Positions 51,050-60,634 are shown, counted from the stretch's first letter. The stretch is DNA of 64,000 bases from Archivesica marissinica (GCA_014843695.1 CM026404.1:80112847-80176846); one strand, 5' to 3'. The notes: a model not told the origin generated them from the letters alone. Numbers and translations are program-made.

Positions 51050-51843
51050 TGCAATGTTTGTCCAAGCATTATAGGTTTGCAATGTTTGTCCAAGCATTAT
51101 AGGTTTGCAATGTTTGTCCAAGCATTATAGGTTTCTAATGTTTGTCCAAGCATTATAGGTTTGCAATGTTTGTCCAAGCATTATAGGTTTGAAATGTTTG
51201 TCCAAGCATTATAGGTTTCTAATGTTTGTCCAAGCATTATAGGTTTGCAATGTTTGTCCAAGCATTATAGGTTTCTAATGTTTGTCCAAGCATTATAGGT
51301 TTGCAATGTTTGTCCAAGCATTATAGGTTTGCAATGTTTGTCCAAGCATTATAGGTTTCTAATGTTTGTCCAAGCATTATAGGTTTCTAATGTTTGTCCA
51401 AGCATTATAGGTTTCTAATGTTTGTCCAAGCATTATAGGTTTCTAATGTTTGCCCAAGCATTATAGGTTTCTAATGTTTGTCCAAGCATTATAGGTTTGC
51501 AATGTTTGTCCAAGCATTATAGGTTTGCAATGTTTGTCCAAGCATTATAGGTTTCTAATGTTTGTCCAAGCATTATAGGTTTGCAATGTTTGTCCAAGCA
51601 TTATAGGTTTGCAATGTTTGTCCAAGCATTATAGGTTTCTAATGTTTGTCCAAGCATTATAGGTTTGCAATGTTTGTCCAAGCATTATAGGTTTCTAATG
51701 TTTGTCCAAGCATTATAGGTTTGCAATGTTTGTCCAAGCATTATAGGTTTGCAATGTTTGTCCAAGCATTATAGGTTTCTAATGTTTGTCCAAGCATTAT
51801 AGGTTTCTAATGTTTGTCCAAGCATTATAGGTTTCTAATGTTT
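51050..51843. repeat. 420-bp higher-order repeat (15 x 28 bp), two copies
   Basis: The stretch 51050-51423 and the stretch 51470-51843 carry the same order of TCTAATG and TGCAATG variants at an offset of exactly 420 bp, which is 15 units. I found one substitution in the compared lines (GAAATG at 51191 versus GCAATG). Confidence 0.75.
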
Positions 51844-52500
51844 GCCCAAGCATTATAGGTTTCTAATGTTTACCCAAGCATTATAGGTTTCTAATGTTTA
51901 CCCAAGCATTATAGGTTTCTAATGTTTACCCAAGCATTATAGGTTTCTAATGTTTGCCCAAGCATTATAGGTTTCTAATGTTTGCCCAAGCATTATAGGT
52001 TTCTAATGTTTGCCCAAGCATTATAGGTTTGCAATGTTTGTCCAAGCATTATAGGTTTCTAATGTTTACCCAAGCATTATAGGTTTCTAATGTTTGTCCA
52101 AGCATTATAGGTTTGCAATGTTTGCCCAAGCATTATAGGTTTCTAATGTTTACCCAAGCATTATAGGTTTCTAATGTTTACCCAAGCATTATAGGTTTCT
52201 AATGTTTACCCAAGCATTATAGGTTTCTAATGTTTGTCCAAGCATTATAGGTTTCTAATGTTTGTCCAAGCATTATAGGTTTCTAATGTTTGTCCAAGCA
52301 TTATAGGTTTTCAATGTTTACCCAAGCATTATAGGTTTGCAATGTTTACCCAAGCATTATAGGTTTCTAATGTTTACCCAAGCATTATAGGTTTGCAATG
52401 TTTACCCAAGCATTATAGGTTTCTAATGTTTACCCAAGCATTATAGGTTTCTAATGTTTGTCCAAGCATTATAGGTTTTCAATGTTTACCCAAGCATTAT

Positions 52501-53136
52501 TGATTCGTCAAAAAATCGTGTGCGATGTATGTAGTTTCTTTGCCACGTCATTACCGTGCTCAGAGAGAAAACATGGCATATTAATAATTTAATGGTCATA
52601 CACCAGAGTCATTATCATGACTACTAACGCTTACAAATCACATTCAGTGTTTATATATATTTTTTGTTTTCGCGACATTTGATCCTTTCCTTCAAATATC
52701 ATGTGCGTTTTATACAGCAAATAAGTTTTCCCCCTGGAATATCTCCTGTTTTTTAACTGCGTCTTATACAAGTGTGACCTATATATAGACGAGTACCTAT
52801 TGCAATGATAATCTTTCAAAAATGGAGATGTGTTAAAATAATTTTAAATGAATTTGCAGTGTCTAATAGTTTCTTAGGCTTCCCCAATCAGAAATCTTTC
52901 TTTATGACATGCTTATTCATCATCGGCCTCCAGTAGTAATTCTTTTTAGGCGGGTCATACAGATACAGAAGTCGTACAGATACAGAAGTCGCTTTACTGA
53001 TATAAATTTATTGATGGCTATTACATTAGGCACATCACATTTAATTTACAACCAGTCTGTGTTGATTGCAGAATTCCGTATGCAAATATCATGCCCATAA
53101 CAAGAAAGATTTTACGGTAATCAATAAATGCAGAAA
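52501..53136. other. Unique spacer with a 17-bp tandem duplication
   Basis: No recognised gene. ACAGATACAGAAGTCG occurs twice in tandem at about 52958-52991 (period 17). Frames of 62-63 codons show no family features. Confidence 0.5.
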
Positions 53137-53393
53137 TCCAAAAACAATTAGTTTATACAAATTTATTTTAGCTCGATTGCGAAACAAGTTATTTCAACTT
53201 ATATTAATCACTCTCGAGACCTCATTCCTGATGGAATCTATCGCCACGAGGGAGAGAGAAGAGGCAACGTGGAATTTAAATGCCTTGCCTAAGGGCACAA
53301 TCGTAACGGCTCCAGCAGGGCTCGAACTCCGGACCTTTAGCACCTGAAGCGAACGCACATCCACTGCGCTATCACGACTTCCAAAAACAATTA
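53137..53393 (-). mobile_element. SINE family A, copy 3 (with TSD)
   Basis: Full-length minus-strand copy (53151-53379), very close to copy 1. The perfect 14-bp target duplication TCCAAAAACAATTA is at 53137-53150 and 53380-53393. The tRNA-like head is at the right, with box B as GGAGTTCGAGCCC. The shared tail is at the left. Confidence 0.9.
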
Positions 53394-53442
53394 CATTGCC
53401 CCACAAACATGTTACATTTACGTCTAACCTCTTGCTTGGATA

Positions 53443-53839
53443 TACAGTCAAATTCCACTTGCCAAGGGGAATCGCAGAAAGTGGCAATGTTATGTTATAT
53501 TTATATTATATTTCGGGTTTTACGCCTGCATCAGCATCATTTCGGGCTATATCGCCCGCGGGCAGTTTACTTAACAACACCTTTCCTGGGCAGGCTCCAG
53601 CAGTTAACCAGTACTTGGGTGCACCAACCTCTGTAAGAAACTGTCAACTTTTTCATATAAATAAGACACGACGTGAGCGGGGCTCGAACCCGTGACCATC
53701 AGCGATGATAGGTTACAGTGGTATACAAGTCAGCGACTGTAACCACTCGACCACGGAGGCGGACTAGGAAAGTGGCAAATGTGTAATAAAACAACATATT
53801 GGGAATCTGGAGTTGACCACTAACACAGGTTTGACTGTA
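53443..53839. mobile_element. Mariner-like MITE interrupted by SINE B
   Basis: The left terminus TACAGTCAAA at 53443-53452 and the inverted terminus TTTGACTGTA at 53830-53839 define a small element whose interior GCCAAGGGGAATCGCAG also occurs at 7762. A SINE B copy (53488-53767) is inserted in it. TA next to CAGTCAAA termini suggests Tc1/mariner type. Its right end is also the first unit of the 47-bp satellite that follows. Confidence 0.55.
53477..53778 (-). mobile_element. SINE family B, copy 3 (with TSD)
   Basis: Complete minus-strand copy (about 53488-53767). The 11-bp duplication GAAAGTGGCAA is at 53477-53487 and 53768-53778. Its 3' end, at the left, carries short TATATTTATATTATATTT-type repeats before GGGTTTTACGCCTGC, as expected for a simple-repeat SINE tail. 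Plus-strand frames of 75 and 99 codons across it are artefacts. Confidence 0.88.
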
Positions 53840-54744
53840 GACATTTTGGGAATCTGGAGTTGACCACTAACACAGGTTTGACTGTAGACATGTTGGGAAT
53901 CTGGAGTTGACCACTAACACAGGTTTGACTGTAGACATGATGGGAATCTGGAGTTGACCACTAACACAGGTTTGACTGTAGACATGTTGGGAATCTGGAG
54001 TTGACCACTAACACAGGTTTGACTGTAGACATGATGGGAATCTGGAGTTGACCACTAACACAGGTTTGACTGTAGACATGTTGGGAATCTGGAGTTGACC
54101 ACTAACACAGGTTTGACTGTAGACATGATGGGAATCTGGAGTTGACCACTAACACAGGTTTGACTGTAGACATGTTGGGAATCTGGAGTTGACCACTAAC
54201 ACAGGTTTGACTGTAGACATGATGGGAATCTGGAGTTGACCACTAACACAGGTTTGACTGTAGACATGTTGGGAATCTGGAGTTGACCACTAACACAGGT
54301 TTGACTGTAGACATGATGGGAATCTGGAGTTGACCACTAACACAGGTTTGACTGTAGACATTTTGGGAATCTGGAGTTGACCACTAACACAGGTTTGACT
54401 GTAGACATTTTGGGAATCTGGAGTTGACCACTAACACAGGTTTGACTGTAGACATGTTGGGAATCTGGAGTTGACCACTAACACAGGTTTGACTGTGGAC
54501 ATATTGGGAATCTGAAGTTGACCACTAACACAGGTTTGACTGTGGACATGTTGGGAATCTGGAGTTGACCACTAACACAGGTTTGTTTGACTGTAGACAT
54601 GTTGGGAATCTGGAGTTGACCACTAACACAGGTTTGACTGTAGACATGTTGGGAATCTGGAGTTGACCACTAACACAGGTTTGACTGTAGACATGTTGGG
54701 AATCTGGAGTTGACCACTAACACAGGTTTAACTGTAGACATGTC
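53794..54744. repeat. 47-bp satellite array (about 20 copies)
   Basis: Head-to-tail 47-bp units tracked by GGGAATCTGGAGTTGACCAC. Every unit contains GGTTTGACTGTAG, the terminus of the mariner-like MITE at the left edge. From about 53888 to 54320 units alternate CATGTTGGG and CATGATGGG, giving a 94-bp dimer. One unit has a 4-bp gain (GGTTTGTTTGACTG, near 54580). Confidence 0.95.
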
Positions 54745-55044
54745 GTCTTGTACAAAGCAATATCTATGCTCATGGAAAGATGCGTGTTGTGATTGAGATT
54801 CAAACCCAGGACAACATTTCCACATTACTTAAACCTATAGATGGAGATGTCGTGTGAAACGAATGGTTTCCTCAATGGTTCCTGGCGACAAGACAGAATC
54901 TCCACGCAGGTTTTTCACGCCCGTTTCGAGGGAGAATATCAATAATGTAGGTCTTTTTTGAGGCAATATGTGATAATTGATGAGTTTTTCGGGCTATTTT
55001 TAACCTAATATGAGGAAAAGAATGCTTTTAATGCCAGACTTTGT
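54745..55044. other. Unique spacer
   Basis: About 300 bp with no recognised feature. Confidence 0.5.
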
Positions 55045-55046
55045 TT

Positions 55047-55255
55047 CTTCGGGTTTTACACCTGCATCAGCACCATTTTGGGCTATATCGATGGCGGGCA
55101 GTTTACCTAACAACACCTTTCCTGGGCAAGCTCCTGCAGTTAACCAGTACTGCATGCACCAACCTCCGTGAGACACGGCCTGAGCAGGCCTCGAACCCAT
55201 GACCATCAGTGATGATACGTTACAGTGGTATAGAAGTCGGGGACCGTAACCACTT
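55047..55255 (-). mobile_element. SINE family B, copy 4 (diverged, 5' truncated)
   Basis: Minus-strand copy that ends within the tRNA-like head (CCGTAACCACTTATTAAATG replaces the usual CCACTCGACCAC). It also has an internal loss of about 35 bp: AACTGCCAACTTTTTC and neighbouring bases are absent. It appears to be the most decayed of the larger copies. No target duplication was found. Confidence 0.78.
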
Positions 55256-55287
55256 ATTAAATGTAAGGCATATCTTTTAAATTAAAA

Positions 55288-55330
55288 GAGATCAGATGAG
55301 CATATAAATAAGAAATTCTCATCTGATCTC
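55288..55330. repeat. 13-bp perfect inverted repeat
   Basis: GAGATCAGATGAG at 55288-55300 and its exact reverse complement at 55318-55330, with a 17-bp AT-rich loop. The right arm overlaps the target duplication of the next SINE. Confidence 0.8.
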
Positions 55331-55610
55331 GTCTAATGTTATATTTATATGTTATATTTCGCATCAGCACCATTTTGGGCTATATCGCCGGCGGGCAGTT
55401 TATCTAACAACACCTTTCCTGGGCAGGCTCCAGCGGTTAATCAGTACTTGGGTGCACCAATCTCCGTAAGAAACTGCCAACTTTTTCATATAAATGAGAC
55501 ACGGTCTGAGAGGGGCTCGAACCCGTGACCATCAGTGATGATAGGTTACAGTGGTATACAAGTCAGCAACCTTAACCACTCGACCACGGAGGCGGACTGA
55601 TCTCGTTTAA
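55323..55610 (-). mobile_element. SINE family B, copy 5 (with TSD)
   Basis: Near-complete minus-strand copy (55337-55596). It is flanked by CTGATCTCGTCTAA (55323-55336) and CTGATCTCGTTTAA (55597-55610), a 14-bp target duplication with one mismatch. GGGTTTTACGCCT is lost near the 3' end; the copy goes directly from TATATTTC to GCATCAGCACC. Confidence 0.87.
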
Positions 55611-56259
55611 GGGTGTAATTTCTGAGGTAAATTTACAAGAACATTCGAGGAACATCCAGGGGGAGGTGTTCAGGGGATTCAAGCAACCCCCTTAATTTCC
55701 AGATTAATAATTTTCCATCTCATTAACTCAATTTATTTCACAGGTTTTTAGGATGGGTCAACTGCGGCTGCCAGCTTTGCTAAGCACCCCCTTAATTTTC
55801 TCCTCGTCATAAATGTACGACACACTGACAAAGGATTTTTCAGAAGTGACCCTTTTTTTTTTTCAGTGATGGGATAAGGGAGTTAACTCCGGAAATTATA
55901 TAACTTCACAATCATGTGCTTGGTACTTGTCAAATCTCGATTCAATTATTTCCAGTCGGTGAGGGTGGGTATAAGCAGGCAGCATTAACACATTATGTTC
56001 TTAGTGCTCTAAGCTCTACTCATCACTAGACGGAGCAAATAAATGGGGTTCCCATTATTTTGTGGCAAGAAGCACCATTACCATGCCAGTAATAAATTTT
56101 CATTTCCCCTCAGATTTGCTGTAAGAGGATTTGATACATAATTCAGGAGAAGCTTGTAAGAATTCAATGTAGCAGAATATAAAGAAATCTGATTTATGGG
56201 TAAGCAAGTACTTTGTGACAATTATGTGATACACAAGCTGGAAAACTTAAAGCCCCTGC
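55611..56259. other. Unique spacer
   Basis: No recognised gene. It contains a T homopolymer at about 55852-55864. Confidence 0.5.
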
Positions 56260-56274
56260 GTGTGTTTACTTAAA

Positions 56275-56385
56275 ATGTGCTGCACACTGAGATATTCTAA
56301 GGAGCGTATGATTAGAATGTGCTGCACACAGAGATATATTAGGGAGTGGCAGATTAGAATGTGCTGCACACTGAGATATTATACA
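56275..56385. repeat. 42-bp triplicate
   Basis: Three tandem copies opening with AATGTGCTGCACAC at about 56275, 56317 and 56359. The 73-codon frame across them reads a 14-residue repeat (MCCTLRY...), as expected from 42 bp, and is unlikely to be a gene. Confidence 0.85.
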
Positions 56386-56484
56386 CATTTACAAAACAAA
56401 CAACATTTCCATACCGTACAGAATCATTTATGCTCTACATTTTCCTATTTTGTTATCTTAACTTGGATACTTAGAGAATAGAAT

Positions 56485-56667
56485 CATTTTATGGTTCATG
56501 GGGTTAATTTTATGGTTCATCAGGTTAAAATTTTATGGTTCATCAGGTTAATTTTATGGTTCATCGTTATGATTCATCGGGTTAATTTTATGGTTCATCA
56601 GGTTAATTTTATGGTTCATCAGGTTAATTTTATGATTCATCGGTTAATTTTATGGTTCATCGGGTTA
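56485..56667. repeat. 21-bp minisatellite (about 8 copies)
   Basis: Units of TTTTATGGTTCATCAGGTTA, period 21, with variants GGGGTTAA, ATGATTCATCGG and one shortened unit (TTCATCGTTATG). Confidence 0.9.
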
Positions 56668-56749
56668 TGAGCGGCAATCACATGGGATAAATCAGCCAAT
56701 CAGAATCACGACATTTCAAGAAGTTGTAATTATTCTAGGGATGGCAACG

Positions 56750-57068
56750 AATATTCGAATATGACTCGAACGTGCGAATACTATTCCAGTATTCAAATAT
56801 GGCTCGAACGTCCAAATACTATTCCAGTATTCGAATATGGCTCGAACGTCCAAATACTATTCCATTATTCGAATATGGCTCGAACGTCCGAATACTATTC
56901 CAGTATTCGAATATGGCTCTAATGTCCAAATACTATTCCAGTATTCGAATATGGCTCGAACGTCTGAATACTATTCCAGTATTCGAATATGGCTCGAACG
57001 TCTGAATACTATTCCAGTATTTGAATATGGCTCGAACGTCTGAATACTATTCCAGTATTCGAATATTC
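56750..57068. repeat. 38-bp minisatellite with ATTCGAAT palindrome (about 8 copies)
   Basis: Head-to-tail 38-bp units with CAGTATTCGAATATGGCTCG. Each contains the palindrome TATTCGAATA or a one-base variant of it. Frames of 68-77 codons arise because three units make 38 codons. Not considered a gene. Confidence 0.93.
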
Positions 57069-57224
57069 GCAAAAATGAAATCGTAAAATCAGATACTTTT
57101 GAAACCATCATAAAACAATACAAAAGAAATCGTCGCAGGATGTGTGAACAAACCATGTTGTGGTCTCATCCATGGCAGGTGTTAATTGACACCATGTGCC
57201 ATGTAATCGGATAATTACAGTAGG

Positions 57225-57520
57225 TGCTAAGGTGGCTAGTATTTAATTATGATGTCAAAACTGTTTAGATCACAGGTTCGATCCCCCCTGTCTAACCACT
57301 ATGCAAAAATGCCAAAAGTAACAGACTTTCAGATGGGACTTTAAACCGAGGTCTCGTATCGGTGTTTTACACCGTGCACGTAAAAGAACCAGAAGAGACT
57401 TTGGAATGGGTCTCTGTCTGTATCATTGCACTATCCTTCAAAAATCTAAAATGACTAATCTCTTCAGGAGGCGTCGCTCATATGGGCAACCTGTAGCGAC
57501 GATAAATAAACGTAAAACAC
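57225..57520 (+). mobile_element. SINE family C, copy 1
   Basis: Plus-strand element with a box-B-like CACAGGTTCGATCCCCC at 57271. The body contains TTTAAACCGAGGTCTCGTAT, then CACGTAAAAGAACCAGA and a 3' part GGAGGCGTCGCTCATATGGG, ending GATAAATAAACGTAAAACAC. The body is shared with 61339-61587 almost base for base. The 5' boundary is uncertain because the box-A region is diverged, and no clear target duplication was found. Confidence 0.72.
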
Positions 57521-57774
57521 ACGATGTTTGGACGAGTATATTCCTTTGAAATATTACAGATACTGCAACAACATACACCACCATGTATCTTAAATATTTA
57601 ATTAAATGCTCAATATTACCGTAACATACTATTTAAAATGCTACCAATAAACTGCTTTTTGTAAATCATTAATACACGACTGGTGGTTTACTAAAGTTAA
57701 ATAAATATTCTAACATGACTCAGCACTTTGTCTGTATACAGAAAAGAAGGAATTTAGCATCGATATACATGTAC
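57521..57774. other. AT-rich spacer
   Basis: About 250 bp with no recognised feature. Confidence 0.5.
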
Positions 57775-57777
57775 ATT

Positions 57778-58246
57778 GTATTTGCATTAAAACATGGCTT
57801 AGCGCATGATGTCAAAAACAACTATTTTTTGGTCATGTTGGAATTGAAATATTTGTATTTGCATTAAAACATGGCTTAGCGCATGATGTCAAAAACAACT
57901 ATATTTGGTCATGTTGGAATTGAAATATTTGTATTTGCATTAAAACATGGCTTAGCGCATGATGTCAAAAACAACTATTTTTGGTCATGTTGGAATTGAA
58001 ATATTTGTATTTGCATTAAAACATGGCTTAGCGCATGATGTCAAAAACAACTATATTTGGTCATGTTGGAATTGAAATATTTGTATTTGCATTAAAACAT
58101 GGCTTAGCGCATGATGTCAAAAACAACTATTTTTGGTCATGTTGGAATTGAAATATTTGTATTTGCATTAAAACATGGCTTAGCGCATGATGTCAAAAAC
58201 AACTATATTTGGTCATGTTGGAATTGAAATATTTGTATTTGCATTA
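57778..58246. repeat. 76-bp tandem array (6 copies, dimeric)
   Basis: Six head-to-tail 76-bp units, starting with AAAACATGGCTTAGCGCATG at 57789, 57866, 57942, 58018, 58094 and 58170. They alternate between ACTATTTTTGG and ACTATATTTGG, so the array is three near-identical 152-bp dimers. The first unit has one extra T. Confidence 0.95.
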
Positions 58247-58257
58247 TTTATAATTGA

Positions 58258-58351
58258 ATAAAACATGGTTTATCATTCTGAGCAGCGGAATCAACCACTA
58301 TGGCCTGCATGGTTACTTCCCTACGCGTCAGTACTCCAAACCATGTTTTAT
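58258..58351. repeat. 94-bp inverted-repeat element beside the 76-bp array
   Basis: Perfect 14-bp inverted repeats ATAAAACATGGTTT (58258-58271) and AAACCATGTTTTAT (58338-58351) enclose 66 bp. The left arm shares AAAACATGG with the adjacent 76-bp unit, so the array may have grown from one end of such an element. Confidence 0.6.
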
Positions 58352-58636
58352 ACGCCAATAAACAACAGAAACACAAATATGATTTCATAAATAAAAATTA
58401 TTTTCCATTTGTATAAAAAACAAACTCAATAATAGCATGCAAATAGGTCACAATAAACGTGTCTCCTGCGATTAGTTTTTCAATGCCGGTGCAACCAACA
58501 TCCATAGATACTGCCAGACCAGACACATAATTCAAACTTGAGCAGTTTAATAGGGAAGAGCCATAACTAGGGCTATGTTAACCTATAAAGATTACATATT
58601 AATATGATACTGGTGAACTGTAAAGTGAACAGAGCT
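58352..58636. other. AT-rich spacer
   Basis: No recognised feature. Confidence 0.5.
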
Positions 58637-58878
58637 GCTGTGAAGAAATATATCGCCGGCGGCAGTTTATCTAACAACACCTTTCCTGGACAGGCTCCAG
58701 CTGTTAACCAGTACTCGGTGCACCAACCTCCGTAAGAAACTGCCAACTTTTTCATATAAATGAGACACAGTCTGAGCGGGACTCGAACCCGTGACCATCA
58801 GTGATGATAGGTTATAGTGGTATACAAGTCAGCGACCGTAACCACTCGACCACGGAGGCGGACAATGCTGTGAAGAAA
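58637..58878 (-). mobile_element. SINE family B, copy 6 (3' end missing, with TSD)
   Basis: Minus-strand copy with an intact tRNA-like head at the right and a 3' end that stops at TATATCGCCGGCGG. It lacks the last 40 or so bases present in other copies. The 12-bp repeat GCTGTGAAGAAA lies at 58637-58648 and 58867-58878, indicating a real insertion and not later loss. Confidence 0.83.
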
Positions 58879-59068
58879 GGAAAACATATTCTTTCACAGA
58901 TTTGTCATGGTAGGACATTGTTTGGCTCAGAAATTCAACCAGAGTTTCTCCTATGATGCTGAAGAATTTACAGAAGAGAAAAGAACAGAAGTTTATTGGG
59001 AGTGAGCTAAGAACAGGTGAATACAATTTCAGTGATGTAGCAAGGAATATTTATTACTCCTATCAAGC
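58879..59068. other. Spacer
   Basis: No recognised feature. Confidence 0.5.
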
Positions 59069-59314
59069 TTAACCCTTTCAACCCCACAGGCCTCTAAATA
59101 GGCTTATGAAAAGTGTAGATCCAGATGAGCCGGCTCGTGACGAGCCGTCTCATCAGGATCTGCACTTTTTTGCCAGTAATAATTATTACTATTTTTAGAT
59201 AAAATTACCCATTTTGATAAATGAACTGGTCCAAAGGTAATTTTCTTATTAATTTATTGGTCTGAAAATATCACGCACCAGTCCATGTCAGTTACTTGGG
59301 GTTGAATGGGTTAA
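59069..59314 (+). mobile_element. piggyBac-like MITE, copy 4
   Basis: A 246-bp copy bounded by TTAA at 59069-59072 and 59311-59314, oriented as copies 1 and 2 and nearly identical to them. The inner palindrome is GAGCCGGCTCGTGACGAGCC. Confidence 0.87.
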
Positions 59315-59316
59315 TG

Positions 59317-59350
59317 GCGCATCAGCACAGTTCAGGCTATATCGCGCCGG
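59317..59350 (-). mobile_element. SINE family B fragment
   Basis: GCATCAGCACAGTTCAGGCT followed by ATATCGCGCCGGG resembles the 3' end of family B (GCATCAGCACCATTTTGGGC, ATATCGCCGGCGGG). The MITE starts three bases away, so it may have inserted into an older SINE B. Confidence 0.5.
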
Positions 59351-59559
59351 GTTAAGTATATTGTATACAAAATAGTTAAAAATATATGTAGATAAAAATA
59401 CATGTATGTAGTAAAATTGTAACAAAATTTATCAAGCTGTAAAAATGATAAAAAAACGTCAGTTGTAAAACTGTATATAAACCAGTAATCTATCAAATGT
59501 ACATGTAGGTATTCATTTGTTTTGATAGTTTCTGGGGTTAGTCGCACAAACAGCTTACG
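59351..59559. other. AT-rich spacer
   Basis: No recognised feature. The 71-codon minus-strand frame is low-complexity AT-rich translation. Confidence 0.5.
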
Positions 59560-59760
59560 TCATAATTTATGGCGACTCCTGCTATATATTGGTGGAGGAA
59601 GATCCATAGTGCCCCTTCAAACAGTATTTCAGGCACCTTGGTAGAACCACTGACCTTCTGCAAGTCAACTGCATAACTTCCTCCAATGAAAGAATTCAAC
59701 CCCCAGCGGTATTTGAATCTACAGCGACGAGCGACGAGTGATTTGCAGGCCACCCTGCAA
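59560..59760 (-). mobile_element. Decayed dispersed repeat (possible SINE relic) holding the 38-bp satellite progenitor
   Basis: The right end resembles a box B followed by the inner side of a tRNA-like head (ATTTGAATCTACAGCG, then GCAGGCCACCCTGC). The middle, CTTGGTAGAACCACTGACC with AAAGAATTCAACCCCC, resembles a repeat I associate with molluscs. At 59586-59632 it contains TATTGGTGGAGGAAGA, then GTGCCCCT and ACAGTATT. These are the landmarks of the 38-bp satellite at 62558-63892. The element class is tentative. Confidence 0.45.
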
Positions 59761-60080
59761 ACAATTTATTTATCGCTACAACCAGCCTTAGTATTGATCA
59801 TTCTATGTAAGTAGGTTTGAAATCTGATACTGATCCATGTGGGTGATCTTTAATCATAATTCAGAGCTGAACAATGGTTTGACTATTCATCCAAGATATT
59901 AATACCGACACCTACCTTGTTATTTTCTAGTTGTAGTTTTTCCACTTGGTCTTGCAGAGACTTCACAATATCTTCGTAATAATCTCGCAACTGAAATAAA
60001 TGCATTTCGGATCTGAACGATTCTAGCTGTGTTTCATCTACTAACTACTGTAGCAGCACCAATGCTCAATTCCAGGTTTG
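59761..60080. other. Spacer
   Basis: About 320 bp with no recognised feature. Confidence 0.45.
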
Positions 60081-60225
60081 TATTAAAACTGATCTAGCAG
60101 GTTGAAAGATGAATTCGGAAATGGACTTTCAAGATGGCCACCAATTGTGTCAAGTTTTATTAAAACTGATCTAGCGGGTTGAAAGATGAATTCGGAAATA
60201 GACTCAAGATGGCCACAAGTTATTG
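60081..60225. repeat. 77-bp tandem duplication (2 copies)
   Basis: TATTAAAACTGATCTAGC starts at 60081 and again at 60158. Both are followed by GGTTGAAAGATGAATTCGGA and AAGATGGCCAC. The second copy has a short internal loss. Confidence 0.85.
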
Positions 60226-60309
60226 AAAACAATGTTAGCTTTAATTGATCCAATAGTTGCCCCAATGTTCCACACAAGTGCATGATCCAAATTGACCCAG
60301 CAGTTAGCC

Positions 60310-60569
60310 ACTATTATCTAAATTTAATCTAAACGATTGCGAAGCAAGTTTTAACAACTTATATTAATCACTCTCGTTGGCGCGGATGAAAGCATATATG
60401 TGGTAATTTGTGTGGGAGGAAACCGGAGTACCCGGAGAAAACCCACCTGACTGATCTGGCGACCATCATACCATCTCGCATACTTCACGGTCCGAGGATC
60501 GAACCCGGGTTGCATTGGTGAGAAGTGAGCGTGCTAACCACTGCGCTAATCGGACATTACTATTATCTA
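60310..60569 (-). mobile_element. SINE family D (tRNA-headed, with TSD)
   Basis: Minus-strand SINE (60321-60558) with a well-preserved tRNA-like head: box A TAGCGCAGTGGTTAGCACG and box B CGGGTTCGATCCTCG. The middle contains GTTTTCTCCGGGTACTCCGG, a motif I associate with a conserved central domain of several invertebrate SINE families. The 3' tail has ACTTGCTTCGCAATCG, shared with family A. The perfect 11-bp repeat ACTATTATCTA is at 60310-60320 and 60559-60569. Confidence 0.85.
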
Positions 60570-60634
60570 CTAGTTGCCTTGATCGTCCATACCAAGTGTT
60601 GACAACGCAGTTCCAGAAGTAATATCGCTTGAAG

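Larger units (their letters stand above)
41178..52500. repeat. 11.3-kb satellite array, 28-bp units (about 400 copies)
   Basis: Head-to-tail 28-bp units with the core CCAAGCATTATAGGTTT. The variable part is TCTAATG, TGCAATG or TCCAATG, followed by TTTGCC, TTTGTC, TTTACC or TTTGCT. The left edge has 32-33-bp units (TAAAATGTTTTTGCCCAAGC). The right edge ends cleanly at 52500. The GTCC variant dominates from about 49600 to 51830. Stop codons occur in each unit, so there are no long frames, unlike the other arrays. Single-base losses cluster at 44900-45320 and 49075-49400. Confidence 0.97.

Noticed and set aside
1094..52500. Telomeric repeats
   Set aside because: None of the units contains TTAGGG-type tandem sequence.
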